From the NCBI RefSeq assembly GCF_026262505.1, contig NC_067207.1, positions 21,606,082-21,670,081 on the forward strand: a stretch of 64,000 bases of DNA, written 5' to 3'. Source of the stretch: Trichomonas vaginalis G3 (Eukaryota; Parabasalia; Trichomonadida; Trichomonadidae). Of this stretch, positions 21,111 to 36,072 are shown in pieces. Numbering within the stretch: the stretch's first letter is position 1; each line of letters begins with the position of its first letter. Below the pieces are notes generated by a model. The model was not told the origin of the DNA and ran no database searches. It worked only from the letters and a program-made list of their open reading frames with translations. Made by a program: the position numbers and the translations under genes.

Positions 21111-21895
21111 TTTTTAAAATCTTTTTGCTTCTTAAATGTTTGAACTGGATATAATAAAAGAATGATGAAGGAATTAACTGAAGGAGGAGGTTGGTAAAAT
21201 GTCGTTGGAGGTTTGGTGTTGTTGCAAGTGTTTAATTTTATCTGCTATGATTTTGGCATGATGAAGTTTTAGTTGTTGATTTTTCCTTTCATTAATTCTG
21301 GATGTAATTCTATTCATTTGTTTTAAATATGGCTGTATATAAAAGGTTTGATATACTTCCCGCTTCCGAGTTTATGTGAAGGTTGAATTCAAAAGATTGA
21401 TCTTCATTTAAAAGTCGGGCTGAATATGCGTTTAACTAAGAATCATAAATTTAAAAGCTTTGTTGCTTTCATTTAGGGTCTGAAGACCTGGCTTTGCACC
21501 GTTAGCCCTGTTTGAAACATTTTGCTACTTTAGAACCTCGGCTTTGGTTTTTGTGCTCACGATTATATAAAATTTATTATAATTTCATCAATTATCTTCT
21601 TCTGTTAATACTTTATTTTTGAAAATCTTTCAAACTGTTTAAGTTGTGATTTAGTTTTTTCCTTTGAATATTCAAATTTTTAATTTTGCTTTATTTGAGA
21701 AATTATTCTATTCATGATATTTCAAAAATTTCATTTTTTATTAATATGGATAATAATAATTATTCATATCATCCACCGTTATATTGTTATTATCATATTT
21801 TGGAAGATATGCTTTTAAATCCATAATAAATCAAAGAAAAATTTTATTAAATACTAAATCCAGCAATTAAAATTTTTAAATCTACGTTATCCATT
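21111..21895 (-). pseudogene. Maverick integrase fossil, left copy
   Basis: Corresponds to the first half of the integrase at 52802-54361; the remainder is lost beyond the gap. Broken, several breaks. Confidence 0.75.
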
Positions 21896-22299
21896 TATAT
21901 AAAAATAAAATCAATGTTTTAAGGGTGCCCACCTCTTTGAAATTCATAGTATTCAAAACCATTATTTACATATTGAATCCCACATTAACGGTTCCTTCTT
22001 CGAAACCGGGTATCAAATTGCGTTGGCGTTGTTGTTCTGCTGTTGATTGCTGTGATGGATTTAAAAAATTCGTTGTGGGTTGATTATTTGGAATCTGAAG
22101 TTAAAACCATTTGGTATAAATCGATTTGGTTCCTTTTTCTCTTCTGTGGCATTTTCATATAAAAATAAAATATTCAAATTGTATTAAATAAAATGCATAC
22201 AAGCATCCATTTCACAACATACAGCCTTAGTGTGTGCTTCCTGTTTTAATGCAAGTCTACCGATTGTTAAGCGAGTCATTGACCCATTTTTAAAGGTTG

Positions 22300-25200
22300 T
22301 AAATTAATATTCTGACATCGAAAATAACTATCATTTATTATATCCAAATATTTTTTAGGTGTTAATTGCTTATTTTGTCTAAACTAAACCAACCCTTCAT
22401 TTTGTTGCCAATCTTTTTAAAATCACTTCCATCAATGAACCCGGAATGGATTTTATAACACTTAGACATAAAGCAACCATTGTTATCACCTTGTTTCTCA
22501 ATTGCTAAACCCCAATAATTTTTTTCTTCATGTGCTTTTTTCATTCAGCTTTTTATTCTTAATTTAGTTTTCAATTTTCTCATCAAAACAGAAGAAATCA
22601 AATGGTGCGAATTTTGAAAATGTTTTTATCATAAAATTGTATCGGGTAACAATTGCTTGAAATCTTGAGTGTTAGGAAGATTGGGTCGCCAGCGATTGCC
22701 CCCAATAAGATGAATCAGTATCACCTTTCAATGAAAATGAAAACGATTAACATCCATGCATTTTATACATAAAATCATAAATTGAAAACCAAATACCAGT
22801 ATTTTTGCGTTATCTTAAAGTGAAGAATGCCTCTTGTAAACATGTATCACATCTATAAAATCTATTCTTTAAGCATCACTTTTGAATGTATTCTTCAACC
22901 TATTCTCTTATTGTTTTTAAACTTATTTTGACATACATGCAACGCGTGCCCTGTGCATCATTATTTTTAGTCTTGCGGAATTTTGTGTAATTCAATGCAT
23001 CGAACCATAGATCCATTAAGTGAAATCTTCAAAATACTTTTTCCTTTATTTCCTTCTAATTCAGCCTTTGTCTTTCGTTCATAAATTTTTGTTCGGGGCC
23101 CCCCAAAAAATTCATTAAAACAAGTGTTTTTCGTAAATGTTAAAATTGATCTGAAATGTCATCGATTGATAAAATGAAATCTGTCGATAGATACCAAAGA
23201 TATAGAAGAAAATGGAATTGATATTGGTTTTGTGTTGATGCTAACTGAGTTAATTTTTCCTGTTTCTGGTCAACTTGGTAGATTGTTGATTCATTTAAAT
23301 TATACATAAAACTGCAATTGTTTGTTCATCTGTGATAATATCTAAGATTTTCTTATTTTCGCGTAAAAGTTATTGTAATCATTAATGTAATTTTTTCATC
23401 AATGTGACCCTTTACTTCAGCCACGAATAAGTTATTTTTCTTCTTAATTATTCCCAGTGCTTTTTGCTCTTTGTTGCTGTATCACAAATGATTAACACCA
23501 TTCAATCTTTCCCGGCATAATACATTTATGTCAAATTGAATGAAATCATGAGGATAGATGAAAATGAGAAGGATATTAATGAATTAAAGTCAACACCAAC
23601 GAAATGAGTCATATGTGGGAAGTGTCTCATTTTGATTACAAGTTTTTAGTTTCTGGACTATATGAAAGTTTGATAGATGTTGCTGATTCCTTTAAGGATT
23701 TACTCTATGTGAACATTTGATAAACCACCGTAATTCCAATTACGGAAAGTGAAAGCTTCAACTGAATCTAAAGTCATGGTAAATTATTTAATGCATATTT
23801 CTTAAAATTGATTCTTAACGTTGAACATTCTTCATCTTATTTGAATTTCACGACATTGCAATAACAACACATAACTGACAATTTTCTTTTAGTAGGTGGT
23901 TTTTCATTATCGATTCTATCAATGTTGGTTTTTATTATGCATATGTAAAAACGCTTTACCACACCATTTTGCCATTTAGTTGAAAGTATTAAATCGTGGA
24001 TAGTATTGAAAATCATCCATGAAACATATTTTAGTACCCCTTTCTGGCTTTCATCTTGTTTCTTATATGGATTCAATTATTTTCCATACTTTTTCGTTGT
24101 TAATCAAAATTGATGTCTAATCTCTTCCTCAGGATATTTCATTAGGATTTAAAGTCTTATATGCTAAAGCGTTAACGAATCATTGAAGCATTTCGATGAT
24201 AAAAGAAAGATTTGGAAGCATATCATTTATAAACAAATGTTTCTTCAATAATGTATCAATTGGTCAAGATATATATCAACATCTATTGCAATAATGAATA
24301 AAAATTTCTAATCTATTCTTAAAGTTTTACGCATCATGAGATATATTTGATAATACTATCTGATATAGCTTTCTTGAGTTTAATGCTGAATAAAATGAAT
24401 CTTTCGTGAATGGTTTCCACTTATATAATTCTTCTTCGTTAATTCTCCCAGTGATGAATTGATAGGGAAAAGGATTTAAACACGTGATTAATGTTCCGAA
24501 ATCTTGAGTGAATTGGTCTAATGTCCCACCCGCTATATATTTCTGATGTCAATAAATCTCATTCATAGGACAGTTTGTTCTTTACAATGATTTGCTTAAA
24601 TTGTGAAAGATGAACCCAGCATTGATTTATTTTCCATTTCTGCAGTGTTTAAAATCACGAAGAATTAAATTTAATCAAACTTTCCCGAATAAAACCTATG
24701 ATAGTCACTTATTGAATTCTCATCTAGGGAAGTTCTTAAATGCTTCCTTCTGTTTTCATTTAATGTATGGGACTCATTTAATTCTTCATATTGTTCAATA
24801 TTTGATTTAGCAACTAATGAACAGGTTGAAAATAAAAACTCAATCCAATCAGAAATTAAACAGAATCACTCGCGAAGTTAAGCAAATTCCTCGTATATGG
24901 TTTATATCATTAATTTAACCGTTATGATACCATGAATAGTTTAAGTAAGGTTCAAAGTTGCACACTCAGAAAGTTGTAAATTCTTCTTTTAGTTCTCTAT
25001 GTCGAAGTCAAAAGTAATATAATTATCTTGACGGTTGATAATATTTCCTGCAAATTATGAGTAATAACCACTGATATATCTTCTGTTTCGGAATATGTGG
25101 TGCATATGGTTGCTGATGTCTTTTGCAACTGAACGTTCTTGAATTAATCTTCCATTTATTTTCTTACATTTCTCACAATGCTTTAAAAATCTTCTTGGTT

Positions 25201-25642
25201 TTCCTTTTCTGGAATCATCACGGATAGAGAATAAACTTCTCTTTACAATATGGACAACTTCTATTAGCCGGTGAGTGCTTCAACGTTGTTATTCTGTCAA
25301 GCGTGAAGTTTCCACATGGACTCGTGTTAATAAAATATTTATGTTTCAAATTCTGGATCTATCATTATTGATTCCACTAAGGAAAGTCTACGTATTATGT
25401 CCACGTCTTCTGGTTGAGGATCACAATAATAGAAAATCAATATTAACATTTAACATTCTCGCTAATCTCTCACTTTTGATGATTGAAATGTCAAACCCTT
25501 TCATATGCATCTATTGCTTCATTTAAAAACTTCTACGAGTTTAGATTACCCATCAGATTGTTATAGAAGCGTTAAATAACCTATCTACCTTGCTGCTTCT
25601 AATTTGATTATCATTCATTTAGCCGTTTCGTTTTTGTTCATT
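22300..25642 (-). pseudogene. Maverick DNA polymerase B fossil, left copy
   Basis: Full-length counterpart of the PolB gene at 49105-52389, in the same order and including the HNH-like module. Broken, many breaks. Confidence 0.8.
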
Positions 25643-25689
25643 ATGTAGAATAAAAATTAAAAAATAAATAAAAATAAGTTTATTTTTAA

Positions 25690-26793
25690 AGCCATAAAAG
25701 AATTAAGAACACATAATTTTTTATCATCTGCGACGTGACGAATACATTAATTTACTCAAGAATGGTACCCTGATACATTAAATCTAATTCCTGTCTTATT
25801 TAATTTCACAACTTTGAAAAGGAATGTATGAATAGCTATAAAATGATGAGATGATGTTTATGGTTGCTTCCATCTGAAATTAAATGATAATTATTAATGT
25901 TATAAGTTTCATAATCCTTTTATATTCTTAATAACGAATGTATAAGACCTTTCCACCTCGTCTTCCTTCGGTTTGCTGTTCTTTCATATGAACATTATGG
26001 TATCTTCAATAATGAACCACAATCCACACAAATTTTATATGTCAAGGGTTTCTTTTGATATTTATCAATAAATCAAAAACTTTAGCAAACCTGTGGATTT
26101 ATTTTAAATAATAATTGTAAGTTAAATATCATGATCTTCTTTCTTAATCGTAGCAAGTCACGTTTTAAAGAGCTTTTTTGAATTTTTCGGAATCTAAAAG
26201 GTGGTGAAAGTAGGATACAAGGGTATTCTTCATTATCAATTAAATTGTAACTTAGTTTACGAATTAAATAGTACCTTCTTCTGAAAGTGAAAGTGTTTCG
26301 TCTATTCACCATCTAATAAATTTTTGTGTTGATTCTAGACATAATTTTTATATCATTTCTTTCATGAGATTTCTGAACTGCCGGATTCTTAAGCTGGGAT
26401 ATTCATTTAAACCCTCTACTTCATTTTCATTGTATTTTTCAACTTCTCTTAATTCCTTTAATTTTTCATCTATTTCATCTCTTATTTTTCAGTGCTTTCA
26501 ATTTCAGTTCGTATTCAATCATCATCTTTAATTTGTTTCTTCATAATATTCAGGAAAACATCAGGTTCTTTAGGTTTCTTCCTTTTAGATGTGGGATATA
26601 AGAAATGTTTATAACATCATCTTATTCATTTTTCCATCATAATCAAACTCATTTTAAAAAAACTCCGCGAATTTTGTGACAAATTTCTTAAATAATATTT
26701 TACTAACTCATAACCCGCCTCCTCTAATATATCCTTTATTTTCTCATTTGTGAATCCTAATTTTTAACGTTGTTAGTTTGGACGCTCATTTCA
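25690..26793 (-). pseudogene. Fossil of the Maverick gene upstream of PolB, left copy
   Basis: Counterpart of 47946-49055. Broken, with several breaks. Its position next to PolB is the same in both copies. Confidence 0.75.
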
Positions 26794-27000
26794 TACAAAA
26801 TAAAAATAAATTATTCAAAAATGTAAACATGAATTTTTAAATTTATTTTTTTATTTTTTTATTTCATTATTATGAATCTTTTATTCATGAAAACAATGTT
26901 TAATTAATCGGCGGAATATCTACATTTCATCTATATATAGCTTCTTTTTATAAAAGATAAAAATAAATTATTTTCTAATTTCTTTTACTTCTCTTCGAAC

Positions 27001-28110
27001 AGAGTGGGGGACAAACTCGCCCATTGTCACTTTTTCATTAAACCTTAAACTTCGTAATTTCATTATTTTTAATTAACCTTATTTCTTTCCCAATTCCTGA
27101 TTTATTTTATTCACTACTATTAAAAGTCACATTTTAATAAAAATATAATTAATTTATTTATTAGCATTTTTTACTATACTGCTAAAAAAAATTAATTATA
27201 ATAAATTAAATGTTATTTAATTCAAATGTTTCTTTTTGCAATAAATTTTTTAATGTTGAGTAAACAAGTTGGGATCAAGTGTATCATTTTTCAGGACCCT
27301 TTCTGAACAGGCTTTCAAGCATACTGATGTCATTTCGACTTTTTTAAATTGTGTCATTTCTTCGAAATCTCTTTGTGACTTTTTTGATAACTTTAACACT
27401 TCTCTCTGAATTCCAGACCTTTAAGTTTTGCAACTTAATCAGGAATGAAGGAAACAACACTGGAATATAACTCGATGACAAGTTCATCGAGTCGAAGATT
27501 TGGGTGTAACACCACTTGTATGTTGGCCGGATTACCATTGTGTCAAATTTTTTCTCGAAATTTAACTTTAAAATTACTAATAAGATCATGAATATAGCAA
27601 TATATGTTTTAACCACTTATATTTTGGTTGACACCACTGTAATGTGACCGAGATACCATTGTGTTCAATTTTTTTCTGAAATTAACTATTAAAACTAAGT
27701 AAGATTCTGAGATATAGCAATATATTGTTTAAACCAACTTATATTTTTGGTTGTACACCACTTTGATGTGCCGGATACCATAGTGTTGTCAAATTTTTTC
27801 TTTGAAATTTAACTTTAAAAGTACTAATGTAAGATCATGGAGATATAGGCAATATATGTTGTTAAACTAACTTTATATTTTGGTTGTACACCACTTGTAT
27901 GGCCGGATACCATTGTGTCAAATTTTTTCTGAAATTAACTTAAAATTACTAATAAGATCATTTTTTTTGCATTTAAATATTAATGCCAATATGGTTTCTT
28001 TTATTTTATTTCATTTATGAAGCAAATCAGAATACCCAAAAAACTCCACTCCATAAGCGTTCATTTGCTAAATTAAAAAAGTGACAATGGGCTAGTCTTG
28101 TCCCTTTCTC
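27001..28110 (-). mobile_element. Mutator-like DNA transposon, copy in left Maverick
   Basis: Counterpart of 46659-47735. Terminal inverted repeats are seen at 27001-27035 (AGAGTGGGGGACAAACTCGC start) and about 28076-28110, with TSD-like bases CTCTTCGAAC and CTCTCGTGA outside. Four 121-base repeats lie inside at about 27545-27965, with extra single-base insertions. The insertion point is the same as in the right copy, so it was present before the two Maverick copies separated. Confidence 0.8.
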
Positions 28111-28410
28111 CTCTCGTGACATACAGATTTAAAGAATTCAAACTTTTACCATAATCTCCTAAATTGTTTTCTTATCTTATGTTTTCCATTCATTATATGA
28201 AAACTGTATAAACTTTTATCTTTATTCGTGCCAATCTTTCATCACTTCCAATATATTTATATCCTTCAATTTTTGATTTATTATAGGTTTTCATATTCAT
28301 TAACGTTTAATAATTTCACAGTCTTCCTTTTTAAATAAATGTTTTATTATTTCAGGGATTAACAATTCTATAATATTGCTTCCCTGTAAATCAAAAAAAA
28401 AAAGGTAGTG

Positions 28411-28535
28411 GGGCTCCAGGCACCTTCGTGCCCTCTAGCCCTGAGATGTTTAGTATAAATGAAGTTTTTTATTTGGAGGCTTCCAGGCGCGTTGCGCCTC
28501 TAGCCCGAAGATGTTTAGTATAAATGAAGTTTTTA
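28411..28535 (-). repeat. GC-rich hairpin repeat pair, left copy
   Basis: Counterpart of 46241-46374: two tandem units with the GGCGCGTTGCGCC-type hairpin, one preserved (near 28485-28500) and one altered (CAGGCACCTTCGTGCC). Confidence 0.7.
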
Positions 28536-28699
28536 TTGGAAATTGTTAGTTCTTCTGGGTCAAAAACATTATATAATGTTTCACTTTTCACAATTATATT
28601 ATGTTTTCATGCTATTGTACACTTTTCTGTCACGTTTTCAGAAAAAACATATTTTATATTATATATAAAGAATGTTACAAAAAACCCCCACCGTTACCT

Positions 28700-29520
28700 T
28701 ACTTGGAAATAAGAGGTAGATTCAAAGAATTCTATTGAGAGACTTAAGAACTACCGAATGGTCTAAACATTTGTAGAGCTTGTTCGGTGAAGTTTACTAT
28801 ATATCCCATCTGTCATACAATATTTCAGACTCAAAGATTATTTATGCAATGGACTTCGACAAACGTATATGAACCGGCGTCTCAAACAATACCAGAACAC
28901 AAACAATAAATATTACAAGAGTTAAAAGAAAAGATACCTATAGGTAAGATGGAACGTTATACCCATTAGATAAGAAAAATATTGTCGAGAAGAGTTTTGA
29001 AAAAAGCAGAATATATAGACTGCGATAAAGTATATCTCGCTAGACTATTATATAGTGTTCTATAAGAGTTCAATCGACATTGAAACCACTTATGTCAAAC
29101 GTTTTATATCTTAAACTATAACAAATGTTTCAAAGAGGGACATAGAAAATATTATAGGGTATAGAGGTTGTGAGATGTCATTGACAGAGTTGTTATGAAA
29201 AATATAAAGACAAGGAAAATGTTTTCTTTATAAGTGAGACCACGCCGTTTCTAGTAACACATGACGAATTTTCAATACCAAGTAGACTGACTTTGACGAG
29301 ACTCTTAGAAACTTTAGACGTTTATACATAACACATCCATTGTTTTACTCTTTACCATACGCGATAAAAAGTGGTTTGGACAACCGTTATTGAAGATGTA
29401 TGAGGACAATTACTTGACTAATGAATTTAGATAGACAAGTAAGAATATGAGAGAGGTTCCTATAAACCGGAGAAAAGTGTCATAACAAAGAAATTTTATT
29501 GTAAGTGAAATGTTGGTTTG
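28700..29520 (+). pseudogene. Maverick adenine methyltransferase fossil, left copy
   Basis: Counterpart of the gene at 45291-46109. Broken, many breaks. Confidence 0.75.
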
Positions 29521-31200
29521 AAATAGGACTACTTGTTTTAGGTTTTTTCCATTGTTCATTTATTATTTGACGTGGCAGAAAAGTACAGAGAATATGAATG
29601 AAACCAATGTCTGACAATGTTCAGCATATGTACTCGAAGAGATATTTTTATCTAATATAAAATGGACGCCACAGACTTAAGCGAATGTCACAGAACACCG
29701 GAACAACCAAACCCAGAGAAATATTCCAAAAATGAAGTTAGAATACAAACTGCAATGGCCAATTGAACTATGGTCAAGTGCCAACAGGTGGTACAAAATG
29801 CAAACTAGCCATGTCAAAATGACGCTGCGGATAGGTTTGCACACCATGGTATGCAAAATATGAGATGGAAAGATTTATACCAACACCTGAAGTGGGATAT
29901 TAAACAACTTCTATGCAGATGACGCGAACACAGGAGTTGACCCAGAATATGTTTTCTACCAAGGAGGAGAAACAGAATGATGAAGCTCCAGTTTAAAGAA
30001 TGCTATGGAACTCAAACAGAAACGTAGAAGACTAGGTCGGACATTAGATTTTTACATATAGTAAAAATCTGGGTTTCTTCAGAGTATTGAAACGTTCTAT
30101 TCGAAATGTTGGAAATAGAGGTATATGATATGGAATAAAAATCTGTCGAGGGGAAAAGGAAGAATTGGAACGGAGTCAAAAATATTGGTAAAAAGATAGG
30201 GTCAGTTCGTTTGTAATTATATCCTAAAGACCTACAGAAAAGTGTTATTACAAGCAGCCTGAACCTGCACCAGCCAGTCTAGTTGGCAACCAAATCCAAC
30301 ACTCCTCAACGCTATTAAAATTATTATTTTTACTCGTTCGATAGTAGTTGGTATATGAAACTAAGTTCTAAGTAAAACGCCATGGTACTAATGGAATATT
30401 CTTTCTTCTTCCATCTGTAGTAAACCATACTTGAAAGTCTGAAATACTTCCACTGGTCGGTTCTATAACTTTGTAGGTTTTTCGTAATCATTTGACCAAG
30501 CATAAAAAGAGTTTGTGCGCGCACAGAAAAAGAAAGCGAGAACATAGGAAGCCTGGTGCGAAACATTTTGACATATGTTCCATTAGGTTTCGAACTTCAT
30601 AAGTGCCGGGGTACTGGAATGCGTGGCAGCTGATTTATAACATCCTCAAAATCCATACCATGCCTAAGTTGTTCTATATTTTGTAGAATATAAGCGTTTT
30701 TCCAAGGTCTTCTATTTTATTGATTTTAACAGTTGCATTTTTCCTGTCAAATAAATCGAGATGGTATCTCCCTCCGTCATGTTATACTGGTTTGCATATT
30801 CGAGATAGATATCGTTTATTGTTTCTTGAAAAAGCCTTGAAAGATGTTGTTTCTAAGTTTTACAAGCAAATATACTTGTAATACAGATGAGAGTTTCCTG
30901 TTCAAATGTTCTCATACGTTTTTCGTTGTTTATAGTATCGCGAACTCAAAAACCGGGACCGTAAATGGGAAACCAATGTATGGCTTCTGAAATGAACTCT
31001 TCATTCTACGAAAGCCAATTACTTTTGTGACGGATGGGTCTCTAGCCATCTTAATCGGTAGTCAAAAACGAACTTAGCCCTTCATCTTGTTACGGTCTCT
31101 GTCTCAAACTTTGACCGACATTCGTAAAAAGTTCATCTAAATGGTTAGTGTAGGCAACTCTGAATTTTCCTTTTCTATTGGAAAGCATAATTTATCTAGA
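29520..31200. pseudogene. Small Maverick structural-type genes, left copy
   Basis: Block equivalent to 43676-45306, in inverted order: the 43-residue membrane protein, the 120- and 80-residue proteins (plus strand) and the DYPLRW family gene (minus strand, about 30330-31195). All broken. Confidence 0.7.
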
Positions 31201-31204
31201 ATAA

Positions 31205-32980
31205 AAATGTCACAAGAATTAAGCTGTCCTAGAGAGAAAACAACACAGACCGACAACTCATTATGACAAGCTCTAAAAATAAGAACACAAACAAACTTTT
31301 TCAAACTATTCTAAGATATCTGAGTCAATTGAAAGAAGGAAAACTTAAACTGACATTAAACCCAAATGACAAGATGAGTTTCTGTTTCAAGACAATAAGA
31401 ACCATACTGTTGTATAAATCCAACAAAAGGAACTCTTAAACAGAAAGACCTATAAATGAAACTTCCTTTGAAGAGCAGATGTTGACAACAAAGCTGACAA
31501 ACAGTATGTACGACGATGCAAATAGCAAAAGAAGAAGAAAGAAGCAGATGCAATGCTATATGCAAACAAAAGAATACTTCATCGCTGAAACTAGCAGACA
31601 AAACTATATGTTGACAATAAAATGTCAAGTGAAGTGACAAGAGCTGACAAAGAATATTCTAAAAAGACTCATATACATCCTACATCTGAAATATACAAGA
31701 GCTTAAACGTAGACCTTGAAACAGAAAGCGGATAAGGAATATGTGTGACATAGTAGCAGGGTGATACGTTATGAAGAAAGGCAGAATAAGGAATAGTGAC
31801 TGAAAAAGAAAACGAAATGAAGAAAGGGTTGACTGGTACCATGAATGCGGACATCGAAGATTTTAAAATTAAAGCCGATACAGATGGTGTTCAGGGATGT
31901 TTAGACCTTAAAGCAGATAAAACATATGTGCTAGTGGTTAAAACGAACATGATGCTATGAGTAAGACAAAAGCAAATAAAAATATGTAGTGACTAGAGCA
32001 AATACAATAAACATATTTGTTAGAGAACGTAGGCTGATAAAACTATTGAGGAACGTAGTAGTTAGAGAAGAAACGAGTAAACATTGTCAATGAATATAGC
32101 AAATTTATTGAACAACAAATCTTGAACTATTCACAGGTTTAACTTGGTTTATGCGACTACGAAGAGAAACAATATTTTAGATGAGAGTTTATGTCTCCAT
32201 AGGAGAAATAAAGTATACGGTAAACACTGCATTCCGAAATATATAATGACAAAATGTGAAGCAACCAAAACAGAGACGTGTCAACACATAGTTAAAGATC
32301 CATAAGAAAAACTTCAACTTAACACTTATATGGCTTATATGACGCAAGAACACAGACCAAATAACATTTCTAAGTTTTGAATGGAAAAGAGATAGTCGAC
32401 GAGGTTTGATTCCCAGTCCAAACATATTCAAGGAAACAGTATGGAAGTAAAACGATTTCTTTAAAATCACGCTGACACGTCGCAAAGCAAACATAGATTA
32501 GTTATAGATTATAAAGAGTACGAATCAATAAACAGCGAGATCAGTGTTGGACATAGAAGCATAGAGAATAAATGGATTGGATGTCCAGCTTACATGACAA
32601 AAGTAAAGGATAGATTTGAAATCGCACAACCAGCCTGAATATTAGAATTATTAAGACATCCATATAATACCATATGTGATTTTACCCGTAGGCATCATCA
32701 TGAACAGAGTGCTCAGAAGTTGGTGGTGCAGGAGACAAACATACATCGAGCGTTATGTAGTAGTGAAACTGCTTCAAACAAACGGCGAACAAAGATATCG
32801 ATGCCACAAAGTGATTCTGTACACATCTAAATGGAAACAGTCAATAGGTTCAACAGGATATAAACACTTTCTCCAGATCAAGATTGTTAGTCACATTTTC
32901 AACGAACTCAGAACTGGATATGAATTGAAGTCAATTGAACCCCACTACAACTTACAGAGGAAATCGCACTACCATGAATT
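31205..32980 (+). pseudogene. Tail-collar fibre fossil, left copy
   Basis: Counterpart of 42252-43657 with the repetitive shaft region. Broken, many breaks; somewhat longer than the right copy. Confidence 0.65.
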
Positions 32981-32989
32981 TTCCAAGTG

Positions 32990-35900
32990 AGACTTAGCAT
33001 TTCACTTCTTTAGCATATTCCGTCAGGAGTTGTCTTATATTTGTTCAGAGAACTGCTTTGAAAGTAATACCACCTTTGAACTTTGACAAGTTTGAAACGA
33101 GGTCTGACAATAGTGGTTTATCTTCTGCTTGCAGTCTGTACATTTTGCCATGTTGCCTAAAACTTCAATAATATTCTCTTGTATACTTTCTTCTATTTTT
33201 TAACCGAACACGAATGTTTTGAGTACCTGTCGGTATTGTCTGTTGTCTATAGTCATAGTATTTTCATATGGGTCGCGTATAGGTATTTCTATTTTACTTT
33301 GTCTCCTTTCTGAGTTTGAAGCCGGCATTGCTTTCTTGTTTGTCTGCTTTTGACTAAATTAGTTAAATATAGTAGTCTTTCTCTAAGTCAGCGTTGTTTT
33401 TCATTTCTTCGGGGGAGTGGTTTCCCACCAACCTTTTTGTTTACGGCTATTGTAAAATATTTAAAACTGTCTCATCTTTGCCATGAGAATGTCTTGTTAT
33501 AGCTTGTCGTCATATGACATTTCATTGCTCTCACCACCTTTGTTGGTGTTTAAAGTCTCTTAACATTTTATACACAACCGTCATGCCACCCAAGAGCAGG
33601 AAATGGTTTTGGTCGACAAATGAATATGTGTTAACATTTTTGAACGCAAGATAGTTTTTAATCAACGTCTGATTTGAAGAACTTTTCAAGTCAGATGTCA
33701 GTTGTTGTTGATGGTATTTGTCAACGAATATGTCAAAGCGCTAGATACATCTAAAAATAGCTTTTGGACCCATAATGGTATGGCCTTCACAGGTATCTTG
33801 TGTTTTGACCGACTAAATATTAGGCCGAGTTAGGTGGTGCCATCGCGTTCTACTGCTCGAATAGTTTCCAAGATTATCCTAAAACAAAGCATTTGGTGTT
33901 GAACTAAGATTTTTAGCCACTGAGTGCTTTCTTTTGTCGCTTAAAGAAACAAGCGGTTCCTTGTTTGGATTCGTCATTTTTTAACCGCCATAGAAATGTG
34001 TTTTATTTGGCGCATTAGCAGGAGTACGCATCTAGATTTTTTCCCCAGTGGAAGCAATAGCAGAGGTGTATTTGAGTTGGAAGAAAGATTTTGAGTTACA
34101 TTAGGTATACTAAAGAGAAGTCAAGCACAACCCTATTATACAAACTGTAACAAGAAAGGTTGGGCATGTAGCACGGATGCAGGCAAAATCTTATTTCCAA
34201 ATCCTGACAAGAGGAAAAAGATTCAAGGATGGATGGACAATGTAGGAAGAACAAGCAGGAAACTATTATAACAAAGCAATGACTACTATACGCAGCAGGA
34301 ACACTATATGGACCAATGTGAAAAGATCTTTAACAGAGGATATAACCATGCACAACAAGTGGGTAAACAAACAACCGAACCTCAACCGCCTCAAACACGT
34401 GGGAATGTAAAGTTTTTTACTGGAGGATGAAATGAACAATACAGCATTGAGACACAATAAGTTCAAGATGGATGTCGCGCGTCCAGCAGAGCACGACACC
34501 AAACGTGTTTTGTTCAAGTTCTATCCTATCACCTCAGGAAGTTTTAGACCGACTTAAAAATACCTAAACACACCAGTTGAAAACAAAACGCAAACTTAAA
34601 ATTTTTGTACTGAGATGAAATGGACCGCGAGAAGTGATGAAACGTAGATTTGACACACACAACAAAAAAGTTCAGAGACGCATTATGTCCAAAACCTTGT
34701 CAACAGAACTTACAGATGGAAGATGAAAAATCAATAATAGAAAGTGCCAGGTTCTGGAAATACAAACTCTAACTCTACAAAGGTCACTTTTCATAAAAAT
34801 GGAACGGCAAGTATTCTCAAAAAAGAAACAGACTCTCACAAATAAAAAATTGAAGTCTAAGGAGCTTCGAGGAGCAACAGATGGAAAAGTCTTACTTCAC
34901 TGACCACAGTTTCAATTATAGAACATCTCATTGGACTTCTGAGAGTCGAAATATTCTAAACTTTACAACAAACACAAAAGTTGAAAGGAAACAAAAACAA
35001 ATGCATATGATAATTTATGAAGATGTTGACCGACACAATGTTGGCCAGAGTGAATTAAAGTCGAGAGGAACCGGAAAAAGTTGACGAAAAACAGAAGAAG
35101 AAGGAAACGCAAAAAAACTGAAGATAAACCAAAAACCAAAAGTTTAGTATGTAAACTAAACCAAGTCAACCTTCTTATTAGACTGGTATGGTTGGCCGCT
35201 CAAAGACTTATGCAGCTAGGCGTGGTTATTAAAGTAAAGAGAAAATATTTTTTTTATTTATATGAAATGACCCTATGTTAGAAGAGTGGAGAAACTGTGT
35301 TAAATGCAAGAGATTATGGCATACCATTTAAATAGAAGATGGTTTGTAAGAAATTAAAGTTAGAGGATAGACTTTATGTCTATCTGAAAATTGTCTTGTC
35401 TCGATTATGGATGTGGAAAACCGTGGGAATTTATCCGTTAGATGGGTAGAAAAGATCACGTGTTGGTGGACATGCTCAGTTTGAACTAAGTGAAGAAATT
35501 AATGAGACATATGGAAATCAAGCTTTGTGAGTCCATTGTGGCAGACTAAGAAACCAGTACGAATGGAGCGATACGATAGCTATGATATGAAGATGCGGTG
35601 GAAAAACTATGCTCTAAACATGTGTGCATCTGCAACTCATTTATACGGAACGCCTAACATTTACCTTTTGGTAGACATAATAACCATATAAAAAACGACA
35701 ATAACTTTGAAACTTAGCGTTGGTCCACTCGTTCTGAAAAAATAAGAACAAAAGGCAATATTCCGGAGATATTGTATCGAATTGTCGACGAAACAGAAGA
35801 TGAAACAAATTGAAATCTACAGACTATGGATAGCATTAACGTTTGAGTTTTAACTACCTATAGCGAAGAACAAGACTCTTTCTACTTTTATACCGGCCTC

Positions 35901-36063
35901 GTAAACGTATTAAGGAAAGATTACAAGTATATTTTACTTAAAGCCGCAAGCTATGCTTATGTAAACACTAGAGATACAGATGGAAAATACGTTCAAATAC
36001 GTCTTAACAAATCAAGAAGCTATATATGGCATACCATTTTAAAACCAATATATAGTTTTACAT
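32990..36063. pseudogene. Left-copy block: integrase, small genes and HNH nuclease fossils
   Basis: Equivalent to about 39254-42255 inverted: integrase remnant (minus, about 32990-33990), small structural-type genes (plus, about 34000-35260) and the HNH nuclease (plus, about 35440-35880). Broken throughout. Confidence 0.65.
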
Positions 36064-36072
36064 ATATTAAAA

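Noticed and set aside
22362-35281. Many short open frames in the left Maverick copy
   Set aside because: They are pieces or shadows of genes better seen at 38745-53556, so they are not called as genes.
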